Assembly: GCA_037349105.1 (NCBI GenBank)
Contig: JAYJMM010000079.1
Span: 682,001-746,000 of the forward strand
Direction: 5' to 3'
From: Limnomonas spitsbergensis
Taxonomy: Eukaryota > Chlorophyta > Chlorophyceae > Chlamydomonadales
Length of the DNA stretch: 64,000 nucleotides
In this document: positions 1-11,400 of the stretch, in pieces
Position numbering within the stretch: the stretch's first letter is position 1
How the letters are laid out: each line of letters starts with the position of its first letter
Program-made: the position numbers and the translations under genes
Notes under the pieces: generated by a model
The model's input: only the letters and a program-made list of their open reading frames with translations
Database searches by the model: none
What the model was told of the DNA's origin: nothing

Positions 1-530
1 GCGGGGCAGGGCAGCGCAGGCGAGTGCGGAGCAGGGCAGCGCAGCGTAGCGCATCGGGGCGGGATGGGTGCGGGGCAGGGCAGGGCAGGCGTGTGCATTT
101 TGGGTGCGGGATGGGGCAGCGCAGGTGGGTGGGTGCAGGGCAGGGCAGCGCAGCGGGGCAGGGCGGGATGGGTGCGGGGCAGGGCAGCGCAGGCGAGTGC
201 GGAGCAGGGCAGGGCAGCGCAGCGGGGCAGGGCGGGATGGGTGCGGGGCAGGGCAGCGCAGGCGAGTGCGGAGCAGGGCAGCGCAGCGTAGCGGGGCGGG
301 GCGGGATGGGTGCGGGGCAGGGCAGCGCAGGCGAGTGCGGAGCAGGGCAGCGCAGCGTAGCGGGGCGGGGCGGGATGGGTGCGGGGCAGGGCAGCGCAGG
401 CGTGTACATTTTAAGTGTGGGATGGGGCAGCGCAGGTGGGTGGGTGCAGGGCAGGGCAGCGCATCAGGGCGGGGTGGGTGCGGGGCGGGGCAGCGCAGGC
501 GGTGCGGGGCGGGTACATCAAAGCCCACTG
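1..530. repeat. GC-rich tandem repeat, left edge
   Basis: Imperfect tandem array built from GGGGCAGGGCAGCGCAGG-like words. A longer period of about 60-65 bases is visible around 180-400. The array is open at the window edge, so its full length is unknown. The apparent open frames (Gly/Arg/Ala/Gln-rich) exist on several frames at once, as expected for a repeat without stops, and I do not regard them as a gene. From 530 to 815 the sequence is unique with nothing recognisable. Confidence 0.85.
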
Positions 531-816
531 CTATCCTGCTTGGAAACAGCTGCATATTGGCATTGTCTGGATACGGTAGCGATGTGTATGCAGCACGAGA
601 GAGTTTGTCTTGTGTCTGACCATTTGTGGCCTCGACCATTGCATGAGGGGTCCTTTCAGTTTTGTGTGGCTGACATTACCTTTTGCTCAATTTTGTGTCG
701 CTGAGATTATCTTTTGCTCTGGTGCAGGTGGAGGTGAAGCTGTCAGACGGACGCGTGGCGGCCACGGGCCTACAGTAAGTGTTTTGTTTACCTTTTTTAC
801 ATTCCCTGCAGGAAGT

Positions 817-885
817 CAATGACGTTACACCTCTGGGCCCTGCTCAAGAAGGCTCGGCCGTGTGGGCGCCTCACTAATAGGGGCA
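817..885 (+). mobile_element. Element B copy (short dispersed repeat)
   Basis: Starts with TCAATGACGTTACACCTC, followed by the CTCGGCCG...GGGCGCC block seen in copies near 14.9, 36.0, 51.9, 52.1 and 52.4 kb. No clear target-site duplication at this copy. It carries no coding capacity. Confidence 0.7.
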
Positions 886-1059
886 GGGGGGAAGAGGAAA
901 AGGGGGAATAAAGTGAAGGGACAGACAATAGGCTGCAGTATGTTTTATTTTAACCTTACTTACATTATCTGCTTACCGGTAACTGCTTAGTTGTGGACGT
1001 TGGGGCGCGAGGACAGGCAAACCCCCACAGTAAGTGTTTTTACCCGTTCATTCTCTGTT

Positions 1060-1146
1060 AGAAAGAAAGAAAGCTACGCCCCGTGGGTGGCGTGAGATTT
1101 AAGGAAACAGCGCAGCCCGGGCCGAGGCCACATCCACGCCGTTACC
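1060..1146 (-). mobile_element. Element A copy (SINE-like)
   Basis: Element A, read in its own direction, begins GGTAACGGCGCGGATGTGG, has a central GCTGCGCTGTTTCCTTAACC, then a hairpin of the ACGCCCC...GGGGCGT type, and ends in a (TTTC)n tail. Here it lies on the - strand with a tail of three TTTC units. It sits between two related unique segments (about 983-1045 and 1150-1200, both carrying a GTTGTGGACGTTGGGGCGCG word), so it lies within or beside a local segmental duplication. Confidence 0.8.
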
Positions 1147-1972
1147 CTCTGCTTGGTTGTGGACGTTGGGGCGCGAGGAAAGGCAGACCCTGCACCCGTT
1201 CTTACGCATGCAGTCATGCAGCCCTGTATTGTATGGGGGGCAGCATGAATGCGTGTCAAGGAGGATACTGCCGGCAGTGTTAAGGCACATGATATCGGCA
1301 GATTCACCTGTGAAGGCCAGGTTTTCTTTAGTGACATTCGGAATAATTTTTTGTTACCTTACCAGAAGCGGCGAGGTTTGATGGAGTTCTTGGTGAAGAG
1401 CGCGCCGCAGGCGCCGAAATTTTCCTGATCCTGAAAATTGATTTCGTCGATTTTCGTTACCGCGCTACTGAACCTCGGCTTCGCCGAATTAATTGTTTGG
1501 TTACCACTGTGGTTACGACTCGTAACCGGTAACCACTAAAAAAATCCCTGGTCAAGGCGTATGCTGCCGGCAGTGTTAAGGCGGACGTTGTCTGCTGCCT
1601 TTGCCTGTCAAGGCACATGTTGTCCCCCGTCCCAAATAACATCCAATCCGCTCTCCTTGCTTGTTGTCCCCCTCCTTGCTCTTGTCCCCTCACATGGGAG
1701 GATGGCATGGCCGCACCATGGCCCTGGCTGTGCCAGGTACCTTGAATAGAGCCTGCCCAAGCCCCATGCGGCCGAGCTTCAAGCAGGACCGAGCGGGTAT
1801 GCACCTTCCTAAACTTGTTGCTCCCCTCCCCCCCCCCTTACTTCCCCCCTTGTGAATGTGGGCTCAACAGCACCAAGTTCCTGGGTGTGGGTGATCCCTG
1901 GTGGAAGATGAAGCAACAGGAGGAGCAGCAGGCAGGGGGCGCTGGCGGTATTGCTAGCAAGCTTTAAGCCTG

Positions 1973-2042
1973 GAAAGAAAGAAAGCTACGCCGTAGAGGA
2001 AACAGCGCAGCCTGGGCCGAAGCCACATTCGCGCCGTCACCG
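1973..2042 (-). mobile_element. Element A copy, internally deleted
   Basis: Same family as the copy at 1060. The tail and the GCGCAGCCTGGGCC core are present but the region around the hairpin is shortened. The stretch between the two copies (1150-1970) holds no recognisable gene; only short GC-rich open frames occur there. Confidence 0.75.
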
Positions 2043-2132
2043 TCTGACCCTGGATTAGGTCACTGAGGAGAGAGTAGATGGGTCATGCAACTAGGACATC
2101 AGCTGGAAAGCAGCGGGCTAGATGCAGCTGTT

Positions 2133-2393
2133 GTAGCTGAGGATCTAACATGGATTGTAGCTGAGGATCTAACATGGATTGTAGCGGAGGATCTAACATG
2201 GATTGTAGCTGAGGATCTAACATGGATTGTAGTTGAGGATCTAACATGGATTGTAGCTGAGGATCTAACATGGATTGTAGTTGAGGATCTAACATGGATT
2301 GTAGCTGAGGATCTAACATGGATTGTAGCTGAGGATCTAACATGGATTGTAGTTGAGGATCTAACATGGATTGTAGCTGAGGATCTAACAGGG
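2133..2393. repeat. 24-bp minisatellite
   Basis: About 11 head-to-tail copies of a 24-base unit containing GCTGAGGATCTAACATGG. The unit is a multiple of three, so frames stay open on both strands; these are repeat artefacts. Confidence 0.95.
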
Positions 2394-2566
2394 TCCTGGG
2401 ACGTACTGCAATGTGGGGGGCGATCCCAGGTTTACAGGACTGATCCCAGGATCAATCTAAACATTGCTGGGACCAGCCATGCCCCTCCTGGGAGGTCCTT
2501 CTGCAGAGTGGCTGGGTGAGATAGGGTGCTTTGCGCACTTCCATGAGGCAGGACTGTCAATGGGAA

Positions 2567-3236
2567 TGAAACCATGGATTGAAAGAAACCATCGATTGAA
2601 AGAAACCATCGATTGAAAGAAACCATCGATTGAAAGAAACCATGGATTGAAAGAAACCATGGATTGAAAGAAACCATGGATTGAAAGAAACCATGGATTG
2701 AAAGAAACCATGGATTGAAAGAAACCATGGATTGAAAGAAACCATCGATTGAAAGAAACCGTGGATTGAAAGAAACCATGGATTGAAAGAAACCATGGAT
2801 TGAAAGAAACCATGGATTGAGAGAAACCATGGATTGAAAGAAACCGTGGATTGAAAGAAACCATGGATTGAAAGAAACCATGGATTGAAAGAAACCATCG
2901 ATTGAAAGGAACCATGGATTGAAAGAAACCGTGGATTGAAAGAAACCATGGATTGAAAGAAACCGTGGATTGAAAGAAACCATGGATTGAAAGAAACCGT
3001 GGATTGAAAGAAACCATGGATTGAAAGAAACCATGGATTGAAAGAAACCGTGGATTGAAAGAAACCATGGATTGAAAGAAACCGTGGATTGAAAGAAACC
3101 ATGGATTGAAAGAAACCATGGATTGAAAGAAACCATGGATTGAAAGAAACCATGGATTGAAAGAAACCATGGATTGAAAGAAACCATGGATTGAAAGAAA
3201 CCATCGATTGAAAGAAACCATGGATTGAAAGAAACA
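2567..3236. repeat. 17-bp minisatellite
   Basis: About 39 copies of a 17-base unit (GAAACCATGGATTGAAA) with scattered CATCGATT and CGTGGATT variants. Three overlapping long frames on the - strand cycle through the same words in all three phases, which shows that they are not coding. Confidence 0.97.
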
Positions 3237-3340
3237 GGAATCAATGGGGGCAGAGATCAGGTGTTGGTATCTGACGTTTGATTGTAGCGTTCTTACCTGT
3301 TATTAGACCAAAGGATCCAGATGTAGTTAACGTCCTAGAT

Positions 3341-4975
3341 AGAAAGAAAGAAAACGCCTGAGCGTGGCTTGAGGAATACGGGATTTTAAATGCCGAACAC
3401 CGGGACTGAGACAAAAACCCTGGTGGTTAAGGAGGGTCGTCAAGGGGTACCGGACAATAATTTTCCAGATAGCGACGCTGACGAAGGATGTTTATATGGC
3501 AGCGTATGGTATGCTTGGTGAGACGGCTGAGGACGGAGGAGATGTCGTGTTTGGAGACACCGAGCAGGCTGAGGATTTATCGGCAGGATGAAAGAGGAAG
3601 CCTGCGGTTCCCAGAAGGATGGTATGTGTATGAGAAGGAGGCGGGGAAGGATGAGGGGGGGATGGGCACGGTCGGTGAAGGATCAGGTGGAAGGGCAGTA
3701 TGGAGAACGGGTGCCAAAGAAACTGTCCAACCATTATATTTGAGGAGAAGGATAAGTTGTAAATGTTGTTCTGATTTACGGGCATGGCATTGTTCGAATG
3801 AAAATTCGGAGGTGTAACCGACTTCAACAACGTGTGCAGTGCAAGTCCTCTGGAGGCGAGACATAGTTTGTGAGCTAGAGAGTTGACCAACGCGGTAAAG
3901 GCGAAGGAATCCGGAATGTGGGAGACCTTGGACAAAAAGCAAATCCGGTCGCAGTTTGTCACAGTAATCAAAGGTGTCAGGGAAAGTGGGGGGTCGTCGG
4001 GGCACCAGCCAACGTGGAAGACGGGTGTCATAGACTCCGAAGGGAAGGTTAGCACGGGAAGTGGCATCCATGATAGTAAAAGAGGAGCCTAGGGAGCCAT
4101 TAGCAAGAGCAGTTTGGATGAAGCAGACAGCTCGGTTGTATCGAGCAATGTATGAGGCGGACATGGAGGAATGAGCACAACCGCCTAAAAGATGGCCAGG
4201 GGTATCATTGGGATGTATGGGAGCATATGGGACAGTGGGGGGTGGTGCGAGTGCCTACAGCTGTTTTGTAAGGGCGGTTTATATGCATGGCTGTAGATGC
4301 AGTCCACAGGGTATTGGTGCGCGATTTGAGGATGTTGCGAATACCACTAAAGAGCAGACCCACGTGCCATAAGATGGGAAGGTAGGAGGCGAGGGCAGAG
4401 GCAACGAGGACTTGCATGCGGACATAGCGCAAGGGCAGAGGGGGAGAAGTAGGACCATCTGTTAGAAGGGGGCAGTTTCGGGACATGTGTTCCTTCAAAG
4501 AATGGGTAAGGTCTGATGCAAACCACAGTTCGTCCGTGTCTTTGGGGGGAGGGGGGCATGGCCATGCATGTAGGTGTGCCAAGTGTTGGACATCTGAGGT
4601 GCATGTGAAGTCGCACTGGTCGGGGGATTGTAGGGCGAGTGCAGCACCCTTATCTGCGAGTTCATTGCCAATGATGTCGATGTGAGATTTGACTTGTACA
4701 GGTGAAAATGGTGGCGGAGGCGTAGCCTGGTAAGGATGAGAGCACGAATGTCGAGGAGAAGGGGGGCGTGCTTACATTCAAGCAAAGTGTGCGGGTGGCG
4801 AAGGGCCTTTTGCGTATCATATAGAGAAACCAAGGAATCTGAGAAAATGGTAAGATCACCGGTGTGGTGTAAGGCGGCATGAGTGAGGGCAGCATGGATG
4901 CCAGCAAGCTCAGCCCGTGTAACAGTGTTGGTTTCAGCCCGGCCATCGGGGTGGACTGAGTAGGTAGTGGTGCCT
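3341..4975 (-). mobile_element. LINE 3' fragment: RNase H domain plus zinc knuckle
   Basis: Read on the - strand from about 4975 down. A conceptual translation gives an RNase H-like segment with TRAELAGIHAAL and FSDSLVSLYD (acidic residues E and D), then the typical VKSHIDIIGNELADKGA block. A basic linker follows, then a CPIC...GHLLGGCAHS zinc knuckle. That order is known from the C-terminal part of non-LTR retrotransposon ORF2 proteins. The reverse transcriptase and the first RNase H strand are missing, so the copy is 5'-truncated. At least two frameshifts break the frame: one between the two RNase H blocks near 4700, one inside the zinc knuckle near 4180. The 3' end at 3341 is a small ACGC/GCGT hairpin followed by TTTTCTTTCTTTCT, the same kind of tail as element A. 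Inactive copy. Confidence 0.8.
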
Positions 4976-5475
4976 CATAAGGTTATTAGGATCATTATTA
5001 GGTAGTGGTGTCCTATTAGGTTATTAGGATCATGACAAGGATCTTCAGAAATGCTGTATGTGGCTCCGAAACCAGACGCGTGCCTGCTTCCAGCCAGGTC
5101 AGCGCTCGGCCGCTCGCTATGTCCTGGCAACGTCAAGGCTCAGCGCCTGTGTCTTCAGCAAGTGGGATTTACCTGTAGTGCATACATTTCGTCGCCGTGT
5201 GCATCCAGTGGACTATATAACCAGCTACAGTTTTAAGTACCCCCGTTCTGAAAACCACCGGCGTGGCATGTACGTGCTCCTCTAGTCGTGATTCACACCC
5301 TGGGCTTAACGATTTAAACTGCAGGCAACGATACGTGCAGCAACGATACGTGCGGCTGGTAGACCAGGCGGATACAGCAACACCATCGCCGATTCGAATT
5401 GGAGTGGATCTACTCCCATTGCTGTGGCCCTTGAGCCTTCACAGGTAACGCATCCGTGCGTCGAAGCGTCGTCCC

Positions 5476-8400
5476 ATGTCTGTCCCCCAAGCCGTGATCG
5501 ACTCGGCCACCTCGGACGACCAGACCTCGATCACTTGGCACGACCCTCTGTACCCCTACCCCCTCCACCGCTATACCGTGCTACACTACTTTGAGTTCTC
5601 GCCCTTCTTCGATCGCGCGTCTAACAACAGCATCGCGCGACGGCAGAACCTGGACCCTGCTGTGCCTGGCGTGCTAGAGTAAGAAACACTGGGAGGCATT
5701 GCACATGGCAGATGTCGCATGGGGGTTAGGGGGGTATGAGGCATGTGGCATGGCAGATGTGGCATGGGGTGTAGGATATGGGGCTCGGGACATGTGGGCA
5801 AGGGGGTGTGAGGCATTGGGCATGGGGGATGGCGCATTGAGCAGGGGCATATGACGTGGGTTATGGGGCATGAGGAATAGCATATGGGGCATGGGCTATG
5901 GGGCATGAGGAATAGCATACGGGGCATGGGGTATGGGGCATGCAACATATCGGGCATGACGCATGGGACGTGCAAGATAAGAGGATTTGAAAGGGAGGCA
6001 TGGGGGATGGGGCATGTGCATGCACGTATAGGGGATGAGTCCTGGGGCCTGGGGCTCGGACCTGTGATTGGGCGTTTGAGACTTGGGGCTTGTGCATTTC
6101 ATACATGGAGACATGGGGTGCGGTAAAATGTCATTGCCCTGCCAAGCTGTGGGCATGAGCTGCAAAGGTTGTATGAGCCTGACTTCCCATTAGCAAAACA
6201 GCAACCCTTGTCAAACATTCCAGCCCCGGCCGAAGAATGTCCGGATTTATTTGCAGCTTCTGCCACCATGGCCTTTTGTTGCCTTGGGTCGCGTCAAAAG
6301 GGGCTACATTTTCCTTGGGCATGTTCCCTAGACACTATGGTGCGCGAGGAGGGAAGATACTTCAGGATGTTTAGCTAAGTGCAGTCCGGACCTGTTCCTG
6401 CAAGCTGTTGGATCAAAGGGAGCTCAACCTGGACTAGCTTCCGGCCGGTGGCCCAGGAATCAGTGCTTGCCACACTTTGCCACACTTTGCACCCCTTTCA
6501 CTGGCCCAAAGGTAGCTGTATATCGTCATACAATTCAGCTGTCTTTTGCATAAGCTGCGCTCAGCTTTTGCATAAGCTGTGTTCAGCTACTTTTTACAGC
6601 TGCATCAGAGTGGGCGTTGATATAGCTGTAGAAAACAGCTGAATCATCATGAAATGAACAATGATGGGTGCAGCGCACAAAGTGTGACCATAAAGCAGAG
6701 CTTCAGACTAGGGCCCTGACCCGCATGGCAGATGAGGGGTGCATGCCAATATTGATTGAACTGCACACCAGATCACCGTTGGCAGGATATCGAGCAGCCA
6801 TCACTGATGGGTACCAAATTCGGATGGGTACCAATCTCGGATGGGGGCTGATTTCGAATGGGGACCAAACCACAAATAAATCACGACCTGTGGCTCAAGC
6901 AGCAGGGCTTGATGCACCAGGCCCTCACGGCCGTCAGCCATGGTGTAGGTGAACTTAACCTTTACGTGCTCTGAAATAGACAGTGTTGCATGGACCCGGC
7001 CGATCATGGGCGTGGCTTGTGGCGACAGGGCTGTTTATCCTTGTGTGAACGTGCATGGTGTCGATCAGTAGATTTCGAGCTTCCACTACAGCACACACAT
7101 GTAGCGCCAGGCCTATCCTTGGCAGGGTAGGGAGTGGCATGGCGTCTGGAATACGTGAGCTCGCTCCCCACCCCACCCCCTCCCACCCACCCGTCTCTCT
7201 CCTCTCTCCTCCCTCCCTAGTCCCTCCTCTCTGCCCCCCACTCCAATATCCCCCTTGCTTGTTTAATCTCCCCCCCCTCTTTCCAGCTGCTGCCCCTGTC
7301 CATCCAGGTCCCTGCTCCTGGACACCGAGTACATTGTGGAGCAGGTGCAGACATTTGAAAACGTTTGACCTCCTCCCCTCTCTTCCCTTCCCCCCCCTCT
7401 TTCCAACAGCTGCCCCTGTCTGTTCAGTTCCCTGCTCTTGGACAGCAAGTATATTGTGGAGCAGGTGCATACCGTTGTAAACTGTTTGCCTCCTCCCTTC
7501 CCTTACTTCCCCTCTTTCCAAATGCTTCCCCTGTCCATCCAGGTCCCTGCCTCTGGACACCAAGGGCAGTGTAGAGCTTGAGTAGGCCTCTGTAAACGAT
7601 GAGCTCCTCCCTTCCCTCCCTTCCCTCCTTCCGTCCTTCCCTCCCTCCTCCAATCGCTTCCCCTGTATATACCTACCTGCTGACTCCCCCCTCCGCCTCA
7701 CTCCTTTCCCGCCCAATTACTCTTTCCCTTCCTTCAGACCTCTGCCCCCCGGCATCGAGTACATTGTGGAGCTAGAGCAGGCGGCCAACCTCTTTGTCAT
7801 CCCCCCTTCACCTCACTCCTTTCCAGCCCAATTACTCTTTCCCTTCCCTCAGATCTCTGCCCCCCGGCATCGAGTACATTGTGGACTAGAGCAGGCGCCC
7901 AACCTCTTTGTCATCCCCCCTTCACCTCACTCCTTCCCCGCCCAATTACTCTTTCCCTTCCCTCATATCTCTGCCCCCGGCATCGAGTACATTGTGGAGC
8001 TAGAGCAAGCGCCCAACCTCTTTGTCATCCCCCCTTCACCTCACTCCTTTCCCGCCCAATTACTCTTTCCTTTCCCTCAGATCTCTGCCCCCCGGCATCA
8101 AGTACATTGTGGAGCTAGAGCAGGCGCCCAACCTCTTTGTCATCCCCCCTTCACTTCACTCCTTTCCCGCCCAATTACTCTTTCCCTTCCCTCAGATCTC
8201 TGCCCCCTGGCATCGAGTACATTGTGGAGCTAGAGCAGGCGCCCAACCTCTTTGTCATCCGCAAGCAGCTGCGGAAGGACTCCCCTTCTAACGCCGGCGG
8301 GGGCGCAGGGGGCGTGCAGGCCGCCGCGCTGTCCTCATCGCCAGCTGTCGTGGTCACACTTGCGTACTACTACATCCTTGATAAGATCGTGTATCAGGTA

Positions 8401-11400
8401 GGGTTTCGGGTCTTGGCATGGTGTGTCGGTTAGGGTTTAAGAGTGTCAAACATTTTAGTGTACTTGCATACCACAACATTCTGGACATGATCGTGTATGT
8501 GGTAAAATTAAGAAACCTAGGGTTTAATTGTTTTGCCTTTTAAATACTGGTATGTAGTTTGTAGGGTTAACGAATGTAGGGTGTAGGGTTTGAGTCGGTC
8601 GTGCACCGGGTTTTCTTCGTCGTGTATCAGTTGTAGGGTCCAAGGAGGGGTTGCAGGTATGAGAAAGCCCTGGACACTGCTGGGCTAGGACGCCGTAAGA
8701 AAGAAGGAAAGAAAGCTACGCCCGTGTGAGGCGCGAGAGTTAAGGACACAGCGCAACCTGGGCTGTAGCCACATCCGCGCCGTTACCGTGAACATTTGAA
8801 CCCGTACCCCTTATACAACTATGATGGACAGGAGCAGACACTGGCCTATTCAAAGCCACGGCTCTTCAGTGCAAACTGCCATATTGTCCCTCCTTGCCTC
8901 CTCCACATCGTCTTGTCGAGCTCGTGCCCCCCACCCCTACAGGCTAGCCCTCGCGGTCTTGACCCCCCTCCCCCCTCTCGGTCTTGATCCCTCTTCCCAC
9001 CTATCCTCATTTACTTATCCCCAAAGTCACTACCCTGTGCCCCCCCTGCAGGCCCCCACACTGCATGCTGCTCTGTCTACGAGGCTCCAGCGATGCGTTT
9101 GGGCCCTCCAAGAAGGCTTTTCCCGGCTGAAGGTGGGCATGGTGTGCAATAGCACTTGACACTAAGCCTTCAACCGACCTGGAGGGCTTCTACCAGATGA
9201 GCGTGGGCATGGTGTGCAATAGCACTGGACACTAAGCCATGACCCTATCAACCCACCAGGAGGGCTTCACCAGGCTTAGTGTGAACAGTGTGGACACTTC
9301 ACACTGAGCATCAAGTCCTAGTCCTCAAACCCCAAACCCTCAGAGGGCTTCTTCAGGCTGACGATGAGCAGTGTACACTCTAGACACTGAGCATCAAGTC
9401 CTCAGGAGGGCTTCACCAGGCTTAGTGTGAGCAGTGTGGACCCTTCACACTGAGCATCAAGTTCTGGTCCTGAAACCCAAACCCTGAGAAGGCTTCTTCA
9501 GGCTGACGATGAGCAGTGCGCACTCTAGACACTGACCATCAAGTCCTCGGGCTCTCCAGGAAGGCTTCTTCAGGCTCAAAACGGTACAGGTTATGCCGGA
9601 TTTTACTACCAAGGTAGTGCAATACGGCTCGACATAGCACAGGGTTAGCCGGAGGGTGCTACCATGGTCACGATCTTCGTATCCACCAGTGTTCTTTTGA
9701 AGTGTGTCTACCGTACCAGGACTTCATTTCGATGACTTGTTTAAAGCTCAGTTCCAGGCTCTGTTCCTTGTTGCTGCTACCTTCCGTGAATCCTAGGTTT
9801 GCTGAATGCGCATGTCTGTCATGAATTTGAATTTGTGTCACGGGATGGGGGGGTAGGGGCGCTGTTACTTCTTGCTGCTATCTACAGTGAAACCAATGCA
9901 GGTGAGTTGGTTAAGGGGACCGCGTAAGACGTCTAACGCGTAAGAGGGTGTAAGGGTCCGGAGGGGCGCCAGCCGAGTAAGAGTGACGGACTTCTAACGA
10001 ATACGCCCACAGATGTGTACGCTTTCTTTAAGCTCATTGTTGTCATAAATTTGAATTTGAATTCGTGTCACCGGGGCAAAAAGCCTAAATGGTGAAGGGG
10101 AGGGAATTTGGGGCCGCCAGCCGGATGGAACAGGACAGGTGAGACAGACGTATACATCTTTGTGATCCGGCCTATCACCCCAAACGCTCATCACCCACAA
10201 CAATTTCGATCCGCAACAGTGGCTGATCCGTGCCTCTCACCCGGCCCACCCCTTACTGGCAGATCTAGATCTGCTGCAGCCACTGGTCGGCGCCTATCAC
10301 CCCACCCATATTTTCAGAAAGATCTAGATCTGCTGCAGCAGCTAATCCACACATCCCACCCCGCCCAGGCGCCCACCCGCTGCAGAAAGATCTAGATCTG
10401 TTTCCGAAGCTGATCCGCACCTCTCACCCCGCCACCCTTTCCAGAAAGATCTAGATCCGCTGCAGCGGCTGATCCGCGATGAGGAGAAGCGCCAGCGCAA
10501 GGAGGCCAAACGGATTGTGCTGGAGAAGGAGGCACGCCAGCAGCAGCAGCAGCCGTCAACCGACATCGCCGCAGCTGAGACGTCTGAGGCTCAGCCTGGG
10601 CAGTCTGGGGAGGTGGCCGTCCCCGCAGCTGCCGCGGCGGCGCTAGGTTCAGAGACGGGTGCAAGCGCTGCCGTGCCTGTTGCTGTGGGCGTTGCGCGTC
10701 CAACTGGGTACTCAGCGGACGAGGAGACCCGGTGGCGGAAAGCGGCCAACATTATCGACACGGTGCTGTCACGGTGAGTGCTACCTTGTAAAGGGCGGGT
10801 TCTGGGTGGAGGCTGAAATGTTTTTTCGGGGGGGGAAACGGCCAATATCATCGACAATGTGCTGTCGCATTGAGTGCTGACTAAGAATGGGTGGGTGGTG
10901 AGTTATTTTGTTGTGGGGAGGAACCATAATCGACACGGTGCTGTCACAGTGACTGCTAAAGGATTAGGGGTGGGTTGATTGGTTGGGTGTGGCCGTGTGG
11001 GATCAACACTTCAATTGTTTGGGGGGAGGAACTTGTATCGACACGGTGCTGTCACAGTGAGTTATAATTGCTACCTAGTAAGGGACGGGTTATGGGTAGA
11101 GGCTTAAACGCTTCGGGGGAGTAAGCGGCCAGCACTATCAACACAATGCTGACGCATTGAGTGCGAACCAGTGAGGGGCGAGTTGTGGGTTGAGGCTGAA
11201 ATGTGGTATTCCGGGGAGGCAGCGAACATTATCGACACAGTGCTGTCACAGTGACTGCAAACCAGTAAGGGGCGGGTTGTGGGTTGATGCTGAAATAGTT
11301 CTAGGGGGGGTAAGCGGCAAATATCATCAACACGGTGCTGTCATATTGAGTGCTGACTAGTAAGGGGCGGGTTGTGGGTTGTGGCTGAAATAGTTCTAGG

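Noticed and set aside
2133..3236. CRISPR-like regular spacing of short repeats
   Set aside because: No unique spacers; repeats are contiguous minisatellites, and the DNA is eukaryotic.
2432..3244. Long - strand frames of FQSMVSFNPWFLSIHG type repeats
   Set aside because: The same 17-base satellite is open in three phases; typical repeat artefact.
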